Of a DNA stretch of 5,098 nt, positions 1 to 5,098 are shown piece by piece. Each line of letters opens with the position of its first letter. The stretch's first letter is position 1. The position numbers were made by a program, and so were the translations under genes. The stretch is from assembly GCA_030615475.1 (NCBI GenBank), contig JAUWZF010000105.1, forward strand, positions 1 through 5,098, read 5' to 3'. Below the pieces are notes generated by a model, which did no database searches, had not been told where the DNA came from, and saw only the letters and a program-made list of their open reading frames with translations. The stretch comes from Dehalococcoidales bacterium (lineage in GTDB: Bacteria; Chloroflexota; Dehalococcoidia; Dehalococcoidales; RBG-16-60-22).

Positions 1-1
1 G

Positions 2-994
2 GCCTGTTGGCGGTGTCCTGTAGGCTGCGAAGCGATTATGAAAGGGGGGACTGGAGAATATAAATATGAGGAAGGCTCCTACAGACCCGAATACGAGACA
101 ATTGCCATGCTAGGGACCAATTGTCTCAATAACAATATCGAATCAATTATGAAGGCAAACGATATCTGTAATCGCTATGGGATTGATACTATCTCCGCAG
201 GTGCAATCATGGCTTTTGCCATGGAATGTTTTGAGAAAGGGCTCGTTAACAAGGCAGATACCGACGGTATTGAAATGACCTGGGGAAACCATAAATCGCT
301 GGTTGCCATGATGGAGAAAATGGCTAAGAGAGAGGGTTTCGGTGATATTTTAGCCGACGGCGTAAAAATAGCCGCGCAGAAAATCGGCAAGGGCGCCGAT
401 AAATATGCCATCCATATTCAGGGGCAGGAGGTCCCGGGGCACAGTCCGGTTGGGGGGTTTCACTGGCCGGCGACCTATATCGCCAATGCCACCCCGGCTC
501 GACACACCCAGGGCTCGGAGGGATTCAGCCAGGAATTGATGCCGGAATACGACCGGGGGTCGTTTAGCGGTAGAGGGCAGGCACATAAAACGGGTACCTG
601 TCACCAGCATGCTTTGATGTGCTGCGGCATGTGTCTCTTCGTCATGGGCGCTTTGCCCAGCAATCACGTCATGACTGAGTTCATGAAAGCGGTTACCGGT
701 TGGGATATAACTACCGACGAGCTACTGATAACCGGTGAGAGAATCGAAAACGTCCGGCAGGCTTTCAATATCCGCGAAGGATTAAATCTGCTAAAGTACG
801 AAATCTCCGGCAGAATACTCGGCAAACCGCCACATAAAGAAGGACCTCTGGCCGGGGTTAGCGTGGACGCGGATACGCTCGTTAAGGAATATCTTGCGGC
901 AATGGACTGGGACCTTGAAACGGCCAAGCCCAGTGAAAAGAAGCTGAAAGAACTGGGGTTGGACGATGTAGCTCGAGAGCTCTGGCAACGTTAG
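2..994 (+). CDS. AOR-family tungsten-dependent aldehyde:ferredoxin oxidoreductase, C-terminal part (5' end outside window)
   Basis: Family members oxidise aldehydes to acids with a tungsten bis-pterin cofactor and one [4Fe-4S] cluster, passing electrons to ferredoxin in the cytoplasm. The open frame runs in from the left edge; the ATG at 38 is an internal methionine, because the codons before it encode the CxxCxxxC cluster motif (Cys 2, 5 and 9 of the visible 330 residues). The probable fourth cluster ligand is Cys211, in CCGMC (207-211); its distance from the first cysteine (209) is close to that in Pyrococcus AOR as I recall it (206). LGTNC (37-41), the FNIREGLN segment (255-262) and the LGKPPHKEGP-type tail are typical of AOR domains 2 and 3. 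By comparison with the second AOR here, about 290 N-terminal residues are missing. Odd: GHSPV (146-150) stands where AORs I recall have a HDPR-like motif, and HTQG follows (168-171), suggesting a divergent subfamily. Its stop directly abuts the next gene's ribosome binding site. The family is sure; the substrate is unknown. Confidence 0.95.
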   Translation, partial: ACWRCPVGCEAIMKGGTGEYKYEEGSYRPEYETIAMLGTNCLNNNIESIMKANDICNRYGIDTISAGAIMAFAMECFEKGLVNKADTDGIEMTWGNHKSLVAMMEKMAKREGFGDILADGVKIAAQKIGKGADKYAIHIQGQEVPGHSPVGGFHWPATYIANATPARHTQGSEGFSQELMPEYDRGSFSGRGQAHKTGTCHQHALMCCGMCLFVMGALPSNHVMTEFMKAVTGWDITTDELLITGERIENVRQAFNIREGLNLLKYEISGRILGKPPHKEGPLAGVSVDADTLVKEYLAAMDWDLETAKPSEKKLKELGLDDVARELWQR

Positions 995-1002
995 AAGGAG
1001 GT
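995..1002 (+). promoter_or_regulatory. Ribosome binding site of the SDR gene
   Basis: AAGGAGGT is a full 8-base match to the usual anti-Shine-Dalgarno sequence, 10 bases before the ATG at 1013. It begins on the base after the AOR stop codon, which suggests that the two genes are co-transcribed. Confidence 0.9.
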
Positions 1003-1012
1003 AGAACATACT

Positions 1013-1849
1013 ATGAGCAGCCTGAAAGGAAAAGTCGCTATGGTTACCGGAGCCGCCAGTAAGAGGGGCATGGGACACGCCATTGCCCTGCGACTGGCCA
1101 GGGAAGGGGCTGATGTTGTCGTTGCTGACAAGTTTGCCGCGCCTAAAAGCCTTTTCCCCGGAGACGAGGGGTGGGGTGGATTAGACGCTATTGTCACTGA
1201 AATCGAGGCACTGGGCAGGAAAGCCCTGGCATTGACCATGGATATCAGCGTCAGTAAAGAAGTTGACGCCACCGTAGTCAAAGCCCTGAAAGAATTCGGG
1301 AAAATAGACATACTGGTACACGCTGCCGCCATCCGCGGGCCGGTGGGGGTCCCCGTCGTTGACCTTTCGGAGAAAGACATCCGTGCTATTATCGACGTAG
1401 ACCTAGTCGGCTCATTTTTAATCTGTAAGGCGGTAGCCAGGGGTATGATATCCAAGGGAGAAGGCGGCAGGATTGTTATTTTCTGCTCACTGGCGGGAAT
1501 GCATGGCGTACCGGGAAGCGCTGCTTATTCTGCGGCCAAATACGGCACCATCGGGCTGACGAAAAGCCTGGCCCTGGAGCTGGCTCAGTACAAAATAAAT
1601 GTCAACGGCATCAACCCGGGCATGATAGTGACTAACCTGAGAGACGATTCCTTTACCAAAATGGCCGAGGTCGAGGGCATCACCTGGGAAGAAGCCCGAA
1701 AGAAGGACCACGGGATGTTGTCCACACGCATACCCTGGGGTCGACTCGGCACACCTGAGGAGGCCGGCGACCTGGCATATTTCCTCGTTTCCGACCTGTC
1801 AAATTATATTACCGGCGAAGTAGTGGCGCTCGGGGGAGGCGTTACCTAA
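1013..1849 (+). CDS. Short-chain dehydrogenase/reductase (classical SDR, probably NAD-dependent)
   Basis: A 278-residue cytoplasmic oxidoreductase with a Rossmann fold, expected to interconvert an alcohol and a ketone or aldehyde, or to reduce a 3-oxoacyl substrate. Visible: the glycine-rich loop TGAASKRGMG (12-21), two residues longer than the classical TGxxxGxG; Asp39 at the end of the second strand, which normally selects NAD(H) over NADP(H); HAAA (103-106) in place of NNAG; catalytic Ser159, Tyr172 and Lys176 in YSAAK; NPG (201-203); and a family-typical C-terminal GRLGTPEE...YITGEVVALGGG region. Asp130 occupies the place of the usual structural/catalytic Asn (VDLVGSF against VNLxGxF). 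About 12 extra residues (roughly 41-56, with Phe48, Pro49 and Trp54) follow Asp39; mycofactocin-linked SDRs have an insert of similar place and size, but no mycofactocin gene is visible here. The start is fixed by the strong ribosome binding site at 995. It lies between AOR and MmgE/PrpD genes, probably in one operon. The substrate is unknown. Confidence 0.93.
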   Translation: MSSLKGKVAMVTGAASKRGMGHAIALRLAREGADVVVADKFAAPKSLFPGDEGWGGLDAIVTEIEALGRKALALTMDISVSKEVDATVVKALKEFGKIDILVHAAAIRGPVGVPVVDLSEKDIRAIIDVDLVGSFLICKAVARGMISKGEGGRIVIFCSLAGMHGVPGSAAYSAAKYGTIGLTKSLALELAQYKINVNGINPGMIVTNLRDDSFTKMAEVEGITWEEARKKDHGMLSTRIPWGRLGTPEEAGDLAYFLVSDLSNYITGEVVALGGGVT

Positions 1850-1883
1850 ACACATATTATTTTTTCCGGCTGTCTGATGAAAC

Positions 1884-1889
1884 AGGAGG
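1884..1889 (+). promoter_or_regulatory. Ribosome binding site of the MmgE/PrpD gene
   Basis: AGGAGG lies 9 bases before the ATG at 1899 and fixes that start. The 49-base gap around it (1850-1898) is AT-rich at its left end, with a T run, but shows no GC-rich stem that would make a terminator. Confidence 0.85.
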
Positions 1890-1898
1890 CACAAGCAT

Positions 1899-3278
1899 AT
1901 GGCTGCTATATTTGACTTTGTGAAAAATTTTACCGGTACCAAGTATGATGATATCCCCGGTGCCGCCGTGGAGGCGGCGAAGAGGGAAGTACTGGATAGC
2001 CTGGCGACAGCCCTGGGCGGTTCATCAAAGGCCGGCGTCGGGGAACTGGTAGATATGGTCAAGGAATGGGGAGGCAGTGAGCAAAGCACTATCATTGCCT
2101 ACGGGATAAAGTGCCCGGCCCCCAACGCAGCCCAGGTCAACGGCACGATGATACATGCCCTGGACTATGACGACGGTCATCAGGTGGCCCTGGTTCATAT
2201 CGGGTGTGTGGCCGTGTCAACCTGTCTTGCGGTGGCCGAGCGGATGGGAAAAGTCAGCGGTAAGGAATTAATTACAGCTATCGCCCTGGGCGGCGATTTC
2301 CTGGCCAGGCTGGGACTGGCGAGTCGACCGGGAACCAGCGCTCTCGGCTCCGGCTGGCACCCGACAACCCTGTTCGGTTTCCTGGGTTCTGCCGCCATGG
2401 CCGGGAGGCTGATGGGTCTCGACGAAGAGAAAATGATAAATGCCCTGGGCCTCGCCTACCACCAATGTGGCGGCGCCGGTTCCGGCGTGGGTGACGGCGC
2501 ACTGGCGAAAAGGATGGGGCCGGGACTGGCGGCCAGGGCCGGCATTACGGCTGCCCTGATGGCCGAAAGAGGAATTACGGGCGAGAGGGACCCTCTCGAA
2601 GGGAGAACGGGGCTGTTCAACGCCTACATGGGAGGAGACTACGACGTTAAAATACTGACCTCTGATTTAGGGAAAAGATTCGAGGGAGTAAACATAGGGA
2701 ATAAGCCATATCCCTGCTGTGGTCTCACCCATGCCTGCATCGATGCGACACTCGCTTTAATGTCCAGATACAACATTAATCCCGACCAGATACGGGATAT
2801 AACAGTCTATGGCGGACAGTCGATATACGGTTTATCTCAACCCCCGGAGGTCAAGCGTGCCCCGCGGACTATCACCGATGCCCAGTTCAGCGTGCCCTGG
2901 GTAGTGGCCACGGCTCTGGTTAAGGGCAAGGTTACCGTAGACGACTTTACCGATGAAGCCATCAAAAGGCAAGAAATTTTAAAGATAGCACAAAAGGTGA
3001 ACGCCAGACTTGACCCTGCCATGGACCGTCATGGTGTCGGACCGGGCGGGGTAATTATTACGATGCAAGACGGGACGGAGTACACCGAGGAGGTGGAACA
3101 CTGCCTGGGCAGCGTTGAAAGGCCGATGGCATTTGAAGATTGTACGGTAAAATTCAGGGAGTGCGCCGCCTGCTCTATAAAGCCGCTGCCCACCGATACG
3201 GTTGATAAAGTAATAGAAATGGTCAGCCGGCTTGAGAAATTGAGTGACGCAACCGAAATCATCAGGTTGCTGGGATAA
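1899..3278 (+). CDS. MmgE/PrpD family protein (dehydratase / epimerase / decarboxylase superfamily)
   Basis: 459 residues, the usual full length for this family, which includes 2-methylcitrate dehydratase (PrpD), cis-aconitate decarboxylase and iminodisuccinate epimerase. These act on di- or tricarboxylic acids in the cytoplasm without a metal or organic cofactor. Family landmarks in order: NGTMIHALDYDDGH (81-94), His100 in VHIG, GWHPT (152-156), GDGALAKR (198-205) with Lys204, KPYPCCG (269-275) with Lys269 and nearby His278, and DAQFSVPW (327-334). The helical domain I (about 1-265 and the extreme C-terminus) surrounds the smaller lid domain (about 266-400). Compared with family members I recall, Gly93 replaces the Thr of DDTH, Ile101 replaces the Pro of HPG/HPS, and Gly207 replaces the His of KRxH, so the active-site edge differs. 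The C-terminal segment ECAACS (421-426) is cysteine-rich; related proteins often have a KFRxCA motif there. It follows the SDR gene by 49 bases, probably in the same operon. Reaction and substrate cannot be assigned. Confidence 0.93.
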   Translation: MAAIFDFVKNFTGTKYDDIPGAAVEAAKREVLDSLATALGGSSKAGVGELVDMVKEWGGSEQSTIIAYGIKCPAPNAAQVNGTMIHALDYDDGHQVALVHIGCVAVSTCLAVAERMGKVSGKELITAIALGGDFLARLGLASRPGTSALGSGWHPTTLFGFLGSAAMAGRLMGLDEEKMINALGLAYHQCGGAGSGVGDGALAKRMGPGLAARAGITAALMAERGITGERDPLEGRTGLFNAYMGGDYDVKILTSDLGKRFEGVNIGNKPYPCCGLTHACIDATLALMSRYNINPDQIRDITVYGGQSIYGLSQPPEVKRAPRTITDAQFSVPWVVATALVKGKVTVDDFTDEAIKRQEILKIAQKVNARLDPAMDRHGVGPGGVIITMQDGTEYTEEVEHCLGSVERPMAFEDCTVKFRECAACSIKPLPTDTVDKVIEMVSRLEKLSDATEIIRLLG

Positions 3279-3293
3279 TATATCAAGCACGAG

Positions 3294-3304
3294 AGGAGGA
3301 AGGT
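3294..3304 (+). promoter_or_regulatory. Ribosome binding site deciding the start of the COG1751-like gene
   Basis: AGGAGGAAGGT lies just before the ATG at 3308; the AGGAGG core is 8 bases away. It favours this start over the in-frame ATG at 3350, which lies nearer the point where relatives of the family usually begin but has no comparable purine-rich site. Confidence 0.8.
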
Positions 3305-3307
3305 ACA

Positions 3308-4003
3308 ATGGTCACTAAGAAGGAAAGCAATATCAAAATAAAAGAAATAATGTATTTCGAAAGACCGCGCCGGTCAAATACCGACACGATGATAGAGTTT
3401 GTCACCAGGAAGATAGAAACCCTGGGATTACATCACGTGATGATAGCCTGGTCCAGCGGGTATACGCTGAGAAAATTTCTGGAAGCGACCAAAAATCTCA
3501 AGCTCAAGCTCGATATTGCGGCGGTGACCAATCCCAAGGGAGGAACAATCGGCGGGAGGAATGTGTCTATCGACGATGCAACCCGGGAGGAACTCGGGAA
3601 AAAAGGTATTAAAGTCTGCTATCTCAATGATGACCTACACCTCGGAGAACCTGCGTCCCCGGACCCCCAACAGAAGTTTCTCAGAGACATGTTACTTCCC
3701 TGGCTTCCGGCACATATCGACCCTCTAAGCATGGATGTCGGGGTGGACCTGTCCCTTTTGCTGATATTAAGCCAGGGATTCCGTGTCTGTGCGGGGTGTC
3801 TGGTGCTTGCCGTAAAACATGGCCTTATTCCTGAGGGCGAGAGGGTACTGTGTCTTGCCGGGCAAGCTACGGCGCTCGTCCTTCAGGCCGGCCCAACCGC
3901 AAGAACGTGTTATGTTAAAGAAATTCTCGGCTACGAACTGAATTCCGATTGGGCACAGATGAACCAAAAAGCTTTGAAGAAAATGGTAGCTATCACAAAA
4001 TAG
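3308..4003 (+). CDS. Stand-alone pyruvate kinase C-terminal (alpha/beta) domain-like protein, COG1751-like
   Basis: 231 residues, of unknown function. The pattern matches what I recall of the small COG1751 / PK_C-like proteins. YFERPRRSNTDTMIE (16-30) corresponds to their YFEKPGxxNT start. A strand-loop motif IAWSSGYT (46-53) resembles the phosphate-binding SGxT loop of the pyruvate kinase C-terminal domain. AAVTNPKGG (71-79) follows, then LGKKGIKV (97-103), and GFRVCAG...AVKHGLIPEGERVLCLAG (157-185), typical of the family's second half. No pyruvate kinase catalytic barrel is present, so this is not a pyruvate kinase. Two differences: about 14 extra N-terminal residues, and a shortened glycine-rich loop (AGQATA, 184-189) where relatives have a longer GGTGRGADTA-like stretch. 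No signal peptide or convincing membrane segment is seen; LSLLLIL (148-154) is too short. It is the last gene of the probable operon, 29 bases after MmgE/PrpD. A small-molecule sensing or phosphometabolite-binding role is only a guess. Confidence 0.72.
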   Translation: MVTKKESNIKIKEIMYFERPRRSNTDTMIEFVTRKIETLGLHHVMIAWSSGYTLRKFLEATKNLKLKLDIAAVTNPKGGTIGGRNVSIDDATREELGKKGIKVCYLNDDLHLGEPASPDPQQKFLRDMLLPWLPAHIDPLSMDVGVDLSLLLILSQGFRVCAGCLVLAVKHGLIPEGERVLCLAGQATALVLQAGPTARTCYVKEILGYELNSDWAQMNQKALKKMVAITK

Positions 4004-4057
4004 TTTATTCCTGAAAAAACAACACCAGGGGTAGACCATTAACTGGTTGGTTTGCCC

Positions 4058-4087
4058 TTAAAATTTGACTTTATAAAGCGGTACAAT
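4058..4087 (+). promoter_or_regulatory. Candidate sigma70-type promoter for the second AOR gene
   Basis: TTAAAA (4058-4063, 4 of 6 to the -35 consensus) and TACAAT (4082-4087, 5 of 6 to the -10 consensus) are 18 bases apart, which would start transcription near 4094. A better -35 match, TTGACT (4065-4070), is only 11 bases from TACAAT, so the two cannot pair. The 124-bp spacer is clearly more AT-rich than the genes. It is the only gap in the window long enough for a promoter. Assigned by eye, so weak. Confidence 0.35.
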
Positions 4088-4091
4088 ACTG

Positions 4092-4112
4092 ACGTTATAA
4101 GAAAAATAACGT
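4092..4112. repeat. Perfect inverted repeat, possible operator, upstream of the second AOR gene
   Basis: ACGTTAT (4092-4098) and ATAACGT (4106-4112) are exact reverse complements separated by 7 bases (AAGAAAA). The repeat ends 3 bases before the ribosome binding site and would overlap the start of transcription if the candidate promoter is real. The 21-bp size suits a dimeric repressor or activator site. It could also form a weak AT-rich hairpin in the mRNA leader. The repeat is seen directly; its role is inferred. Confidence 0.5.
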
Positions 4113-4114
4113 TG

Positions 4115-4121
4115 AAAGGAG
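4115..4121 (+). promoter_or_regulatory. Ribosome binding site of the second AOR gene
   Basis: AAAGGAG lies 6 bases before the ATG at 4128 and fixes that start, which also matches the short MARGYMGKIL-type beginning usual for AOR proteins. Confidence 0.85.
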
Positions 4122-4127
4122 CGGAAG

Positions 4128-5098
4128 ATGGCCAGAGGATACATGGGTAAAATCCTTTTCGTGAATCTTGCCACCGGTGAAATTAAAGAAGAAAAACCGG
4201 AGGAAAGCCTCTATCGAGACTTTATCGGGGGCTATGGCATTGGGGCCAGAATTCTTTACAGTCGCCAGAAAGGCGGGGTAGACCCGCTGGGACCTGAAAA
4301 CATACTCGGCCTGGTTACCGGCCCGCTCACCGGTACTCCGGCCACCTTTGCCGGACGGTACGCAGTGGTGGCGAAATCACCACTCACCGGCGGGTGGGGG
4401 GATTCCAATTCCGGAGGAAATTTCGCACCTCAAATCAAGTTTGCCGGCTACGACGCCCTCTTCTTCAACGGGATAGCGGAAAAACCGGTCTATCTATTTC
4501 TTGACAACGGGAAAGCCGAGTTAAGGGATGCCGGTCATCTGTGGGGAAAGGACTGCTTTGAAACTGAGGATACGCTGCGGGCTGAACTGGGTGAAGGTGT
4601 CGAAAGCGTCTGCATCGGTCCGTCCGGCGAGAAACTCAGCCTTATATCCTGCATTATCACCGGGAGAGGGGCTGCTGCCGGGCGTTCGGGACTGGGGGCG
4701 GTGATGGGCTCTAAAAAGCTAAAGGCGGTGGCAGCAAGAGGCCAGCAGGAAATCCCCATATTCGATATCGAGGCGGTAAATCGATTAAGAAAAGAGCATA
4801 TTGCCGCGATGAAGAACTCCAGGGGCGGCATGGAGACTTTAGAGAGATTTCACAAATATGGTACCTCCCATGTTGCCGAAGGCTTTGCACCTGCCGGCAA
4901 TACGCCGGTCAAAAACTGGGGCGGCATCGGCATTGGTGACGTCCCCGATAGCTCCGGCCTCAGCGGTGATGCGGCCATCGCCAATATCGACAGGAGAACA
5001 GGCTGCTGGCATTGCCCGATAGGTTGTGAAGGCAGACTTAAAGAGGGAAAGGGCGAGTACAAATACCCGGCGGGCACCCGCCGGGTGGAATATGAAAC
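4128..5098 (+). CDS. Second AOR-family tungsten-dependent aldehyde:ferredoxin oxidoreductase, N-terminal part (3' end outside window)
   Basis: The frame is open from the ATG at 4128 to the right edge: 323 complete codons plus two bases, about half of a normal AOR of roughly 600 residues. The N-terminal AOR domain, which holds the tungsten bis-pterin site, is clear: GYMGKILFVNLATGEI (4-19), GGYGIGARIL (34-43), TGPLTGT (64-70), KSPLTGGWGDSNSGG (83-97), IKFAGYDA (103-110), IGPSGE (163-168, with Ser where GPAGE is usual), and AAGRSGLGAVMGSKKLKAV (183-201). Domain 2 begins near 210 and reaches the [4Fe-4S] motif CWHCPIGC (293-300; Cys 293, 296 and 300), close to the numbering of Pyrococcus AOR (288, 291, 295 as recalled). 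The next residues share the GEYKY insert and EYE with the first AOR, so the two are paralogs. No frameshift is seen. It is preceded by a spacer with possible regulatory signals, so it may be expressed separately from genes 1-4. Expected activity is ferredoxin-linked aldehyde oxidation or acid reduction in the cytoplasm; the substrate is unknown. Confidence 0.96.
   Translation, partial: MARGYMGKILFVNLATGEIKEEKPEESLYRDFIGGYGIGARILYSRQKGGVDPLGPENILGLVTGPLTGTPATFAGRYAVVAKSPLTGGWGDSNSGGNFAPQIKFAGYDALFFNGIAEKPVYLFLDNGKAELRDAGHLWGKDCFETEDTLRAELGEGVESVCIGPSGEKLSLISCIITGRGAAAGRSGLGAVMGSKKLKAVAARGQQEIPIFDIEAVNRLRKEHIAAMKNSRGGMETLERFHKYGTSHVAEGFAPAGNTPVKNWGGIGIGDVPDSSGLSGDAAIANIDRRTGCWHCPIGCEGRLKEGKGEYKYPAGTRRVEYE
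5065..5086. repeat. GC-rich perfect inverted repeat inside the second AOR gene
   Basis: ACCCGGCGGG (5065-5074) and CCCGCCGGGT (5077-5086) are exact reverse complements around a 2-base centre. As RNA this would give a stem of about 9 G/C-rich pairs with a 4-base loop. It lies in codons for the residues just after the GEYKY insert. The matching place in the first AOR gene has no such symmetry. No T-run follows inside the window, so it is not called a terminator. Confidence 0.6.

Noticed and set aside
38..994. Treating the ATG at 38 as the start of a complete 318-residue protein
   Set aside because: The frame is open upstream to the window edge and the upstream codons encode the CxxCxxxC cluster motif of the AOR family. 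No ribosome binding site fits this ATG.
1850..1883. Possible promoter or terminator in the SDR-MmgE/PrpD gap (TATTAT at 1855-1860, then a T run)
   Set aside because: There is no -35-like hexamer at a suitable distance and no stem before the T run. Read-through from the SDR gene is simpler.
1899..3278. Assigning prpD (2-methylcitrate dehydratase) to the MmgE/PrpD gene
   Set aside because: No prpB, prpC or acnD neighbour is visible, and several pocket-edge residues differ from those I recall, so only the superfamily is supported.
2979..3308. Reverse-strand open frames, for example 2979-3308, 991-1455 and 4535-4831
   Set aside because: They lie antisense to genes with clear family motifs, show no recognisable domains, and reflect the codon bias of the + strand genes.
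3308..4003. Calling the small gene a pyruvate kinase
   Set aside because: Only a C-terminal-domain-like fold is suggested. The catalytic barrel with its substrate- and metal-binding motifs is absent, and the frame is complete with its own ribosome binding site, so it is not a fragment.
4027..4059. Possible rho-independent terminator after the COG1751-like gene (ACCA/TGGT stem at 4035-4047, AGGG/CCCT outer pairing)
   Set aside because: The stems are only 4-5 pairs, not GC-rich, and no T-run follows the stem.

Overview
The window carries five protein-coding genes, all on the + strand and tightly packed. Layout: (1) the 3' part of a tungsten-dependent aldehyde:ferredoxin oxidoreductase (AOR) family gene, cut by the left edge (2-994); (2) a short-chain dehydrogenase/reductase, SDR (1013-1849); (3) an MmgE/PrpD-family dehydratase/epimerase/decarboxylase-type enzyme (1899-3278); (4) a small stand-alone protein resembling the pyruvate kinase C-terminal (alpha/beta) domain, COG1751-like (3308-4003); (5) after a 124-bp AT-rich spacer, the 5' part of a second AOR-family gene, cut by the right edge (4128-5098). 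No RNA gene, insertion sequence, CRISPR array or phage gene is visible.

Genes 1-4 are separated by only 18, 49 and 29 bases. Genes 2-4 each have a strong Shine-Dalgarno sequence and no convincing terminator lies between them, so they look like one operon. The spacer 4004-4127 is the only plausible regulatory region. It holds promoter-like hexamers, a 10-bp palindrome, and a perfect 7-bp inverted repeat with a 7-base gap just upstream of the second AOR's ribosome binding site. The second AOR may therefore start its own transcription unit.

Organism: two oxygen-sensitive tungstoenzyme-type AORs point to an anaerobe. Strong AAGGAGG-type ribosome binding sites, SDR and MmgE/PrpD genes, and moderate base composition fit a bacterium, for example a sediment or groundwater Chloroflexota or Desulfobacterota lineage. 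That placement is a guess. An archaeal source is less likely but not excluded.

How the genes may work together (inference): an AOR interconverts an aldehyde and an acid using ferredoxin, the SDR interconverts an alcohol and a carbonyl using NAD(H), and the MmgE/PrpD enzyme dehydrates, epimerises or decarboxylates a carboxylic acid. Together these would suit anaerobic breakdown of a hydroxylated or branched organic acid. The fourth protein may be a ligand-binding or regulatory partner. The substrate cannot be read from the sequence. The two AORs are old paralogs: where both are visible (31 residues), 19 are identical, including an unusual GEYKY-containing insert after the iron-sulfur cysteine motif.
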